Below are positions 6,670 to 13,385 of a stretch of DNA of 13,783 nt, piece after piece (within the stretch, counting starts at the first letter, position 1; every line of letters begins with the position of its first letter). Position numbers and translations under genes: made by a program. The DNA lies in contig JAHQWS010000319.1 of assembly GCA_029856295.1 (NCBI GenBank), positions 1-13,783 of the forward strand, given 5' to 3'. The stretch comes from Promethearchaeia archaeon. GTDB lineage: Archaea; Asgardarchaeota; Lokiarchaeia; Sigyniarchaeales; SOKP01. The notes beneath the pieces were generated by a model, which saw only the letters and a list, made by a program, of their open reading frames with translations, was not told where the DNA came from and made no database searches.

Positions 6670-9600
6670 TTTCAGGCACCTTTAACGCTAAAATTCGGAA
6701 TAAATCTTCCATTTGACAATCTGACTGAATCATCTGTGGTATTGATTTTGCAAATTCTTGTTTAATTTTTTCAAATAAAGTATTCAAATCAAGATCAGTA
6801 AATAATAAAAAATCAGTCCCTGCTTTCCTTTCTAATACAAATTCTATACCATCAATAGACTCTAACCTTTTAATAGCATCCTCTTTTATCTCATTGAAAT
6901 ACAATTCGATTTTCCGGCCGCGTCCAGGTAATTGAGTAAGTAAATTCCTTGGGCGCCCATAATCTATCATTCCTCTTTGTCTTCCAAATATTGCTACTTT
7001 ATGACAAAATCGACTCTCTTCTGGATAGTGTGTTATAACGATCAGTGAAGTATTAAATTGTTCGTTGATTTTGGTTAATGCTATCCAGAGATTTTCTCGT
7101 ACTACAGGATCTAATCCAGAAGTCGGTTCATCCATCCAAAGAATAACAGGATTATGAATTAATGCTAACGCTATACTTACCCTCCTTTTTTGACCTCCGG
7201 AAAGGTTCTTTACTTTTTCATCAATCTTATCCTCAATTTCTAACGAGCGCAAGATTCTTTTAGTTCTACTCACGATTTCTTTTTCGGATAAGTTATACCG
7301 TTTTCCAAAATAAAAGATATTTTGTAATACTGTAAAATCATTATACAACATTAATTGTTGGGGGACATATCCATAGATAGACCTCATTTTTTTTGAATAT
7401 TTTTTCACATCCATTCCATATACTTGATTAATCCCAGTAAACTTACGCATTCCTAGCAAAGCTTTTACAAATGTAGACTTACCTGCACCACTTTCTCCTA
7501 AAACCCCTAAGATTTCACCATGTTCCAATCGCATTGAAACAGAATCTACAATTAATTTTCCACCAGCAAAAACATTTAAATTTTCACAATAAATCGCAGC
7601 AGACTTTTTTAAATATGAGATATTAAATTTTTCTCCAATTCCAAATTTCATCTTTATTTTTTTTGATATTGCTACGTTTAATATGGTAATGGCATTGATA
7701 ATTCCATATAAAAGAAGTAGTAATATTTCAGTCAAGATTATTAATGTGATTAATTCTGTCCAAGGTTTAGGGTTAAATGTTTGATCATATCTAAGTTCTT
7801 CTATTAGGATTATACCATAAGGGGTATTCCGTAAGTCTCCTCCGAATCCCGGATTATCTCCCATTCCACCTGTATTTGAACTGAAACAATCCTCATACCA
7901 ATTGATTAATTCTTCCACATCTTCGGGCTGATACTCATAATCGTAAAGCCCCATAGCAGCGAAATATGATATTAGGAAGGATGTGGGGAGGTCAAATATT
8001 AATGAAAGGGCTGGCATAGGATCAAAACTTCCCTCATCATTTTGTGCGTTTTTTAAAAACTCGATAGGGCCGATTTTTGATATTGGTTCGGCATTTAATA
8101 AGTTAAAAACAGCTAACCCAAAATACGTTGATATTGTATCGCTATGAAATCCTAGTATTACAGAAAAACCCCCATCAGCATTCTGACATGAGAAGATCCA
8201 ATGCATTAAATCTTTTTCATATACCTTATCTATTGCTCCTAAACTATCTAAGGAAGAAAGAGCCCAATAAGTACTTTCAACAGTAGAAATATTAGTATTT
8301 AATAATGTAAAAAAGATATCTCTTAATGGTCCAAAAAAAGCAGTAATTTGATAAACATCAAGGCCTAAATTAAAACCCCCATCTGAATTTTGAAGATCAA
8401 CTAGATAATCTATGGTTTTATTGACATTAGGTAATTCACCCTCATATTCATCATAACTATAGAACATTTCGTATATATTTAGAGCACAGTAAGTAGAAAA
8501 CAAGCTCGCATCCTCATCAGCTTTGTATCCGAAACCCCCCTCACTACCATCATAACAATCTTCTACATAATCCCAGATATCATCAATGTCTACTTCTTCC
8601 GGTAAATTTTCAGGATCAGCTCGAAAATTTGACAATACTCCCCAATAATTTGCTTGCAGTGAAATTTCGCCAAACAATCCATTCTTAGCTTGATGTTCAT
8701 ATAACCAACTATAATAACTCTCTCGATAAAAATTATTATTTACTTTATTTACAGTGGTGTTTTTTTCAAGAATATCAATAGCCTTCATTGCTGCCCATCC
8801 CGATTTAAAGTCTGAGTTATAAGTAGTATTCACGGTATCTGGTTTATACCCAAAACCCCCATCTGATTTTGAACAATTCAAGATGTAATATCGTGTTTTG
8901 TTTTGATTAGAGATTGTCCTATTTATTGCATCTAATGAAGAAATTGCATAATAAGTTGATTGAACATCTGATGTACCTCCAGCACTTATGGAAAAGCCTC
9001 CATCAATAACATTATATAAGCTTAAAAAATAACCCCTGATAATGGCTTTCTGTATTGAATTCAACTCTAGACCTAATTCCAAATGAGCCAATATTCTATA
9101 ATATGTGAGTTCAGGAGTTCCATCAACTTCAACTAAAGTAGCATTAACGAATTTAGTAATATTTTCATTATTAAGAAGATAATTAGCATTAAATCTTTTA
9201 GCTAATCTTATTGCACAATATGTTGAAATTATATCAGAGCCGGGGGAGTATTCATTAAGTTTAAAGCCATACCCATTTTTAGCTAATGAATTTTCTAAAT
9301 ATTTAATAATCAAGCTAATTTTATTAACTTCATATTCTTCATTATGCAAAGTCATGAAAGAGGGATCTAATTTATCAATAGTTTCAACAACTTGATAGGT
9401 AGAGTACATATTTCCTAATCCAAATACATCTGAAAAGGAGCCATTATCATTTTGTTTTTCAAAGAGGTAATAAAAAAAGAAATCTTCCATATCCTCATTA
9501 AAATGGTCATTATATCTTGGATTTATTAAATCCGTAGAAGATATAACAGAACTGGAAAAATTAATTGAGTCAATTGCCCTGTAAGTTGACTCTATTGTTG

Positions 9601-9754
9601 GTTCTATAAAAAGATCAGAATCAGGATTTTGATGACTATTTACAAAATCCAGCATATCATCCTTTAGATCTTTAACTTCATTTTCATCATAATATGTTAT
9701 CCATGGGTAATTAATAAGACCAATTATAAGTAATTGGGCACTAAAAAAAGCCAT
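6662..9754 (-). CDS. Fusion protein: extracytoplasmic alpha/alpha-toroid (prenyltransferase-type repeats), membrane helix and ABC ATPase
   Basis: From ATG 9754 the protein has 1030 residues. The N-terminus is a signal-anchor helix. Residues about 50-655 carry some ten repeats of the prenyltransferase/squalene-cyclase type, each a DGGF-like turn followed by a STYxAL-type helix: 102-129, 158-188, 249-277, 296-329, 403-431, 456-505, 525-553, 572-603, 626-654. Around ten N-x-S/T sequons fit an exposed, glycosylated domain. I see no Asp-x-Cys...His zinc triad, so enzymatic prenyl transfer is unlikely. A second membrane helix spans about 666-695, then basic SKKIKMKF and a cytoplasmic ABC ATPase: Walker A GESGAGKST (753-761), Q-loop YVPQQ (796-800), LSGGQ (851-855), Walker B with DEP (875-877), D-loop SGLD, H909. 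A C-terminal alpha/beta domain follows. The ATPase is intact, so it should energise the permeases encoded upstream. The true start is probably 15 codons earlier (see 9755-9799). Confidence 0.92.
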   Translation of the reverse strand: MAFFSAQLLIIGLINYPWITYYDENEVKDLKDDMLDFVNSHQNPDSDLFIEPTIESTYRAIDSINFSSSVISSTDLINPRYNDHFNEDMEDFFFYYLFEKQNDNGSFSDVFGLGNMYSTYQVVETIDKLDPSFMTLHNEEYEVNKISLIIKYLENSLAKNGYGFKLNEYSPGSDIISTYCAIRLAKRFNANYLLNNENITKFVNATLVEVDGTPELTYYRILAHLELGLELNSIQKAIIRGYFLSLYNVIDGGFSISAGGTSDVQSTYYAISSLDAINRTISNQNKTRYYILNCSKSDGGFGYKPDTVNTTYNSDFKSGWAAMKAIDILEKNTTVNKVNNNFYRESYYSWLYEHQAKNGLFGEISLQANYWGVLSNFRADPENLPEEVDIDDIWDYVEDCYDGSEGGFGYKADEDASLFSTYCALNIYEMFYSYDEYEGELPNVNKTIDYLVDLQNSDGGFNLGLDVYQITAFFGPLRDIFFTLLNTNISTVESTYWALSSLDSLGAIDKVYEKDLMHWIFSCQNADGGFSVILGFHSDTISTYFGLAVFNLLNAEPISKIGPIEFLKNAQNDEGSFDPMPALSLIFDLPTSFLISYFAAMGLYDYEYQPEDVEELINWYEDCFSSNTGGMGDNPGFGGDLRNTPYGIILIEELRYDQTFNPKPWTELITLIILTEILLLLLYGIINAITILNVAISKKIKMKFGIGEKFNISYLKKSAAIYCENLNVFAGGKLIVDSVSMRLEHGEILGVLGESGAGKSTFVKALLGMRKFTGINQVYGMDVKKYSKKMRSIYGYVPQQLMLYNDFTVLQNIFYFGKRYNLSEKEIVSRTKRILRSLEIEDKIDEKVKNLSGGQKRRVSIALALIHNPVILWMDEPTSGLDPVVRENLWIALTKINEQFNTSLIVITHYPEESRFCHKVAIFGRQRGMIDYGRPRNLLTQLPGRGRKIELYFNEIKEDAIKRLESIDGIEFVLERKAGTDFLLFTDLDLNTLFEKIKQEFAKSIPQMIQSDCQMEDLFRILALKVPEIE
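6677..6683 (-). promoter_or_regulatory. Shine-Dalgarno AAAGGTG deciding the TTG start of the pseudo-ABC gene
   Basis: Seven bases upstream of TTG 6669. It lies inside the last codons of the preceding gene (Leu-Lys-Val), so the two genes overlap and are probably translationally coupled. Confidence 0.65.
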
Positions 9755-9799
9755 AATTGTTAATAAAACTCTAAATTTGCGTTTGGTTTTGGTTTCCGT
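9755..9799 (-). other. In-frame N-terminal extension of the toroid-ABC gene with non-canonical ACG start candidate
   Basis: The reading frame stays open upstream of ATG 9754 back to a TGA at 9817-9815, and encodes ETKTKRKFRVLLTI just before the ATG. This gives the hydrophobic anchor the basic n-region it otherwise lacks. No in-frame ATG, GTG or TTG exists there. A strong SD (GAGGTGGAG) ends 8 bases before ACG at 9799-9797, which overlaps the upstream stop as TAACG, one base different from the common TAATG junction. ATG 9754 has no SD. Either ACG is used as start or the base is a variant or error of ATG. Confidence 0.6.
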
Positions 9800-10836
9800 T
9801 AAATCTCCACCTCTTCAATAGCATCTTGCTGTATTCTTATCAGGCGTTCTTTCTCCTCTTCTTCTTGAATTCTTAGTTGGAAGTATCTTCTAAATGCTGC
9901 GACATCCCTGCTCATTGCATTTATTTTTAAACCATTCTCCATCATGAACTGAATTAATTTTGAGAGGTTCTTTTCAAAATCGTCCATAAGCACTTCCAAT
10001 GTCTCATTTCCAACTCGTATAGTTTTAATATTAGGGGCATTCGGAAATCGTTTGATAATGTTAATTTTTTCCTCATTTAAATTCTCTATTGAAAATCGCG
10101 CTACTAAACCATTATTCGGCAATGATGTAATTAAATTAGAATTGGAGTCAAATTCTAATAGTTTTCCGTCTCTTAAAATGGCAGCGCGATCCACAATTAA
10201 TGCAGCTTCCATATCATGTGTTATTAAAAACATTGTAGTGCCTAATCTACGATTAAGTTTTTTTAAGTATGAAAGCACATCGTACCGCTTAGCGGCATCA
10301 ACACCTGTTGTAGGCTCGTCTAAGAAAAGAATGTCCGGCTTGTGGATTAACCCTATAGCCATAGAAACTCTCTTTTTTTCTCCTCCGCTCATTTTTTTTA
10401 AAGGTTTATTCCAGGTATCTTCTGGAATATCTAAAATTGAAAACAATTCCATAGCTATGTTTTTTGCTTCTTTTTTTTTCATTCCATAACATGAAGCAAA
10501 AACCTCCACATTTTTAAGAGGTGTTAAATCATAATACAGATTTAATTCTTCTAGTTGAGGGACATAACCAATATTACTTAATATTTTTGCGTAATTTTTT
10601 TTACTTCCTGGACTTAGATTCGTTACATTTACATTACCTGTCCAATTTTTTTTGCTAATTTGACACGTTAAAACGCGAATTATAGTAGTTTTTCCCGCTC
10701 CTGAGATTCCGAAAAACCCAATTATCTCTCCTCGCCGTACATTAAAAGAAACATTACGTATGATTTTTTTTTCATCGAATGTGACTTCTAAGTTCTCTAC
10801 ATTAACAACGATATCCTTTAAATTTCCCGTACTCAT
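9799..10836 (-). CDS. ABC transporter ATP-binding protein (ABC-2 / drug-export type)
   Basis: 345-residue cytoplasmic ATPase expected to drive the two ABC-2 permeases encoded just upstream. Motifs are complete: Walker A GISGAGKTT (43-51), Q-loop YVPQL (91-95), signature MSGGE (149-153), Walker B ILFLDEP (169-175) with catalytic E174, D-loop GVD, H-loop H207 in LITHD. After the nucleotide-binding domain comes an alpha/beta C-terminal domain (about 235-320) like that of its two operon neighbours, then a charged, probably coiled-coil tail (RIQEEEEKERLIRIQQ). The ATG at 10836 is chosen because a GAGGTG SD sits 7 bases upstream. An in-frame ATG at 10851 would add five residues but overlaps the upstream gene and has no clear SD. 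Four bases separate this start from the preceding stop, indicating one operon. Similarity to the ATPase domain of the next gene suggests the two could form a heterodimer, which is inference. Confidence 0.95.
   Translation of the reverse strand: MSTGNLKDIVVNVENLEVTFDEKKIIRNVSFNVRRGEIIGFFGISGAGKTTIIRVLTCQISKKNWTGNVNVTNLSPGSKKNYAKILSNIGYVPQLEELNLYYDLTPLKNVEVFASCYGMKKKEAKNIAMELFSILDIPEDTWNKPLKKMSGGEKKRVSMAIGLIHKPDILFLDEPTTGVDAAKRYDVLSYLKKLNRRLGTTMFLITHDMEAALIVDRAAILRDGKLLEFDSNSNLITSLPNNGLVARFSIENLNEEKINIIKRFPNAPNIKTIRVGNETLEVLMDDFEKNLSKLIQFMMENGLKINAMSRDVAAFRRYFQLRIQEEEEKERLIRIQQDAIEEVEI
9805..9813 (-). promoter_or_regulatory. Shine-Dalgarno GAGGTGGAG upstream of the toroid-ABC gene
   Basis: Encoded by the last Glu-Val-Glu codons of the preceding ATPase gene. 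It is optimally placed for ACG 9799 and 50 bases away from ATG 9754. Confidence 0.65.
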
Positions 10837-10840
10837 CAAG

Positions 10841-12070
10841 TTACACCTCATATCGTTTTCTATTAATTACCAGGAATGAAAGAATAATGAGCACTGAGCT
10901 TATTCCCAGTAACCAAAAAAAATCAAATCCGATAAATGATTTGCCTTTAGAGAGAATTCCTTTTATAATCGGGGCACCATGAGATAAGGGGAGCATATAC
11001 GCGATAGTTTGCAAATAATCGGGCATCGCATCAATAGGAACAAACATCCCGCTTAATAATATGATAAGGATAAAAAAAGCAAAAAAGAGTTGATTTGCCT
11101 CGGTTTTTGTATTACTCACGGTACTGATGAACATTCCTAAACTCACTCCCGCAAATCCGAGCATATATAGAGCGAGATATAAATCAATGACACTTCCTGC
11201 AATATAAAGACCATTAGCAATCGCAACTGTGAGGACCAGAAAAACTTGAAGTGCTAATACAATTGAATAAACAATGAATTTAGATAGGAGAATTTCCGAT
11301 TTCTGTGCTGGTGTGAGCAAAAGTCTTGGAATAGGTTTTTCTTGGACGACTACTAATATACTTAAAACAAAGGAAATTCCAAAAGTCATAAACGGTAATA
11401 AGATTGTCATATTATAGTTGTACCTAAAATTATATTTTGATGGAATTGAAAATTCTTCATACTCTTGCAATACATATTCTGGGTCTAAATCATTCTCTTC
11501 TACAAATATCTTAATCGAGTCTTGAACTGCATTAAGTTTATCTTGGATAGCTGCAGCATCAGACGAATCTGGTATGAGTTCTATGATCCCCGGATAGCCT
11601 GTCGATAATAACTCTGTAAATTCGACAGAAATGACGATTATACATTCTATATTGCCATCACGCATTTCATTTCGCGCCGTTTCCATGGCATATTCATCCT
11701 CACTTTCGCTGGCATCATAAAATTCAATTAATTCTAATAATTCTGATTCTTTCACGGCATCTAAATATTTACTCGTATAATTATCCCAGGTTGTTGTTTC
11801 TGTATAATTATTTTGATTCACATAAGTATTAGAATCATAACTGATCACACTAACTTTCACAGGGATAGTTACTGAAGCACTTGTTGACATAAAAGCAAAG
11901 AGCATAATAATAGCGGGAGGCATCATCAACGCTATTACCAAGTTCATTTTATCTATTTTCAGGAGCTGGAATTCCTTTTTAATTTGCCGTACAACTCTCC
12001 ATAAGCTGTATCTTAACCTATTAAAAAATGTTCCGCTGTTCCAATTGTCGTTTGTCTTTGATTTTGCCAA
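10841..12070 (-). CDS. ABC-2 type transporter permease (second of two)
   Basis: 409-residue integral membrane protein of the ABC-2 export permease family. The N-terminus is cytoplasmic with a basic amphipathic segment (about 15-40). TM1 is at about 44-62, a large outer domain spans 63-220, and five further helices lie at about 221-243, 262-288, 294-316, 325-347 and 383-403. The outer domain inserted after TM1 and the cytoplasmic EKPIPRLLLTPAQKSEILLSK stretch (244-264), the likely coupling region to the ATPase, are typical of this family. PLSH (361-364) near the last helices is also family-typical and is shared with the first permease. Start is TTG 12070 with a GGAGGTG SD 10 bases upstream; no ATG fits. 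It is paralogous to the preceding permease with a divergent outer domain, so the pore is probably a heterodimer. Seven bases separate it from the upstream stop. Substrate unknown. Confidence 0.92.
   Translation of the reverse strand: MAKSKTNDNWNSGTFFNRLRYSLWRVVRQIKKEFQLLKIDKMNLVIALMMPPAIIMLFAFMSTSASVTIPVKVSVISYDSNTYVNQNNYTETTTWDNYTSKYLDAVKESELLELIEFYDASESEDEYAMETARNEMRDGNIECIIVISVEFTELLSTGYPGIIELIPDSSDAAAIQDKLNAVQDSIKIFVEENDLDPEYVLQEYEEFSIPSKYNFRYNYNMTILLPFMTFGISFVLSILVVVQEKPIPRLLLTPAQKSEILLSKFIVYSIVLALQVFLVLTVAIANGLYIAGSVIDLYLALYMLGFAGVSLGMFISTVSNTKTEANQLFFAFFILIILLSGMFVPIDAMPDYLQTIAYMLPLSHGAPIIKGILSKGKSFIGFDFFWLLGISSVLIILSFLVINRKRYEV
10844..10849 (-). promoter_or_regulatory. Shine-Dalgarno GAGGTG of the ABC ATPase gene
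   Basis: Seven bases before ATG 10836. It is formed by the final Glu-Val codons of the preceding permease and argues for this ATG over the one at 10851. Confidence 0.7.
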
Positions 12071-12077
12071 TGCAGAT

Positions 12078-13226
12078 TTACACCTCCACCTTCTTAAACC
12101 TAAATGCTATATATGCCATAACGGCAAAGGTAGTTGATATTAAGGCTAAACTTGCCAAATGAGCATAATCAATTGGAAGTCCTTTCATCGTAATACTTAC
12201 AATAAGCGGGATGGAATGGCTTAGTGGTAATGAGTTGATTATAATTTGCATTGCGAGTGGCAAAGATTCAATATTTATGAATGCTCCCGAGAACATTATC
12301 ACAATTATAAAGAACATCATATATAATTGATTAGCAACTTGCTCAGTCTTAGAAATTGCTGAAATAAATAAACCCATACATATTCCACAAAAACCAGTCA
12401 TCAGTAGTACTAAATAAAGTTCGAAGAGAGAACCCAAACAATATAATCCGAAAATGGCCGACATTATAAAAATCTCTGTTACTTGTAGAATCATGATAAT
12501 TGTATTGGCAATTAATTTACTCAAAATTATCTCGTCCTTAGCTGTAGGCGTTAACAACATGCGCGGAAGTGGTTTCTCTGAGACAATTGACAAGGATGTT
12601 AGATTCATTAATAATCCTAATATGAGCATTGAAGCTATCGTGGCAAACGCATAATTTAGAACCTGAGATTCCCAAAATGGTACCTCGTACTCTAAATAGG
12701 GAGTCATGGTGGTAAAATTCACCGTTTTACCTATTTCTAATCTAAATTTACCTATCGGTTCTTGCAGTGCGACTTCAACCGCATCTTTAGCTTGTTTATC
12801 GGAACCATCAATGTAGTAAATGATTTCTGTATCATTATCATTTGTGATTCTTTCCGAAAAATCGTCAGGTAATATTATAAAAACATCGATAATCTCATCT
12901 CTTAATAGCTCGACGCATTTATCAAAAATTTTATCATAATCATCATCGTCTTCACTTTCAAAATCATCAAAGAGACCCCATGCTTCGCAATCATCATCAA
13001 CGACTTCTATAAAAATATCATCATATCCATCCGTAGAATTATAGCAATTGCACAGTTCTTTATCTCGCGTTATAATTGCGGCATTAAAATATGCTGTCGG
13101 ACCACCTCCGGAAGTAAGCCCAAAAATTACAATCAAGATAATAGGAATGGCAAAAATTAATACTAATGTCCGCTTATCCGACTTTATCCGACCGAATTCT
13201 TTCTTTACTAATCCACTTAAATACAT
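12078..13226 (-). CDS. ABC-2 type transporter permease (first of two), with acidic outer domain
   Basis: 382-residue integral membrane protein, first gene of the operon. A short basic N-terminus (LVKKEFGRIKSDKRT) is followed by TM1 at about 20-38, an outer domain at 39-187, and helices at about 190-212, 236-260, 267-290, 299-317 and 354-376. The cytoplasmic SEKPLPRMLLTPTAKDEIILSK segment (216-237) and PLSHSIP (334-340) match the companion permease. The outer domain is strikingly acidic between residues 76 and 102, with several Asp/Glu runs. It carries four cysteines (C59, C61, C80, C104) that could form disulphides, and sequons (NST, NDT, NFT) that fit an extracytoplasmic location. ATG 13226 has no strong SD (AAGTG only), in contrast with the downstream genes, which fits its place as first gene after the promoter. 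Substrate not deducible. Confidence 0.92.
   Translation of the reverse strand: MYLSGLVKKEFGRIKSDKRTLVLIFAIPIILIVIFGLTSGGGPTAYFNAAIITRDKELCNCYNSTDGYDDIFIEVVDDDCEAWGLFDDFESEDDDDYDKIFDKCVELLRDEIIDVFIILPDDFSERITNDNDTEIIYYIDGSDKQAKDAVEVALQEPIGKFRLEIGKTVNFTTMTPYLEYEVPFWESQVLNYAFATIASMLILGLLMNLTSLSIVSEKPLPRMLLTPTAKDEIILSKLIANTIIMILQVTEIFIMSAIFGLYCLGSLFELYLVLLMTGFCGICMGLFISAISKTEQVANQLYMMFFIIVIMFSGAFINIESLPLAMQIIINSLPLSHSIPLIVSITMKGLPIDYAHLASLALISTTFAVMAYIAFRFKKVEV
12081..12087 (-). promoter_or_regulatory. Shine-Dalgarno GGAGGTG deciding the TTG start of the second permease
   Basis: Ten bases upstream of TTG 12070, within the last Val-Glu-Val codons of the first permease. Confidence 0.65.
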
Positions 13227-13277
13227 ATTACACTTAAAATTGAAAAAATTTTAGCAAATAAAGATCTCTTTTTATTT

Positions 13278-13292
13278 AGATATATAATTCAT
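13278..13292 (-). promoter_or_regulatory. Probable TATA box of the six-gene transporter operon
   Basis: The minus strand reads GAATTATATATCTAA here. Centred about 57 bases before ATG 13226, it predicts a leader of about 30 bases. The call rests on position and composition in AT-rich DNA. Confidence 0.4.
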
Positions 13293-13330
13293 TTTTATTT
13301 TTAAAATTAAAAACCTTTTACAAAACATTC

Positions 13331-13363
13331 TTTAGAATTAAGAAATTCACAATTAATTCTAAA
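13331..13363. repeat. Perfect 11-bp inverted repeat, candidate operator of the transporter operon
   Basis: Arms TTTAGAATTAA (13331-13341) and TTAATTCTAAA (13353-13363) are exact reverse complements separated by 11 bases. The repeat lies about 40-80 bases upstream of the TATA-like element and just after the end of the upstream gene. That position suits an activator or repressor dimer site. A hairpin terminator for the upstream gene is less likely, because no T-run follows it directly on the minus strand. Confidence 0.5.
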
Positions 13364-13385
13364 AGTACAAAATAAGGAAAAAAAT
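13361..13385 (-). terminator. Possible T-rich transcription terminator after the partial upstream gene
   Basis: Directly after the TAA at 13386-13388 the minus strand has seven consecutive T, then further T-rich sequence (CCTTATTTTGTACTTTT). Archaeal RNA polymerase commonly terminates on such U-tracts. No experimental or strong structural support. Confidence 0.35.

Larger units (their letters stand above)
13227..13385. other. Intergenic region upstream of the transporter operon
   Basis: A 159-base AT-rich gap holding the end of the upstream transcript, a perfect inverted repeat and a TATA-like element. No ORF or RNA gene was recognised in it. Confidence 0.6.

Noticed and set aside
6662..9754. 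Calling the toroid protein a protein prenyltransferase or squalene cyclase enzyme
   Set aside because: Predicted extracytoplasmic, with no zinc-ligand triad or DXDD-type catalytic motif seen; the repeats define fold, not activity.
10052..10489. 145-codon plus-strand ORF, and several other plus-strand ORFs (e.g. 1370-1609, 1708-2013, 5204-5446)
   Set aside because: They lie antisense within well-supported minus-strand genes with clear family motifs, and their translations show no recognisable domains.
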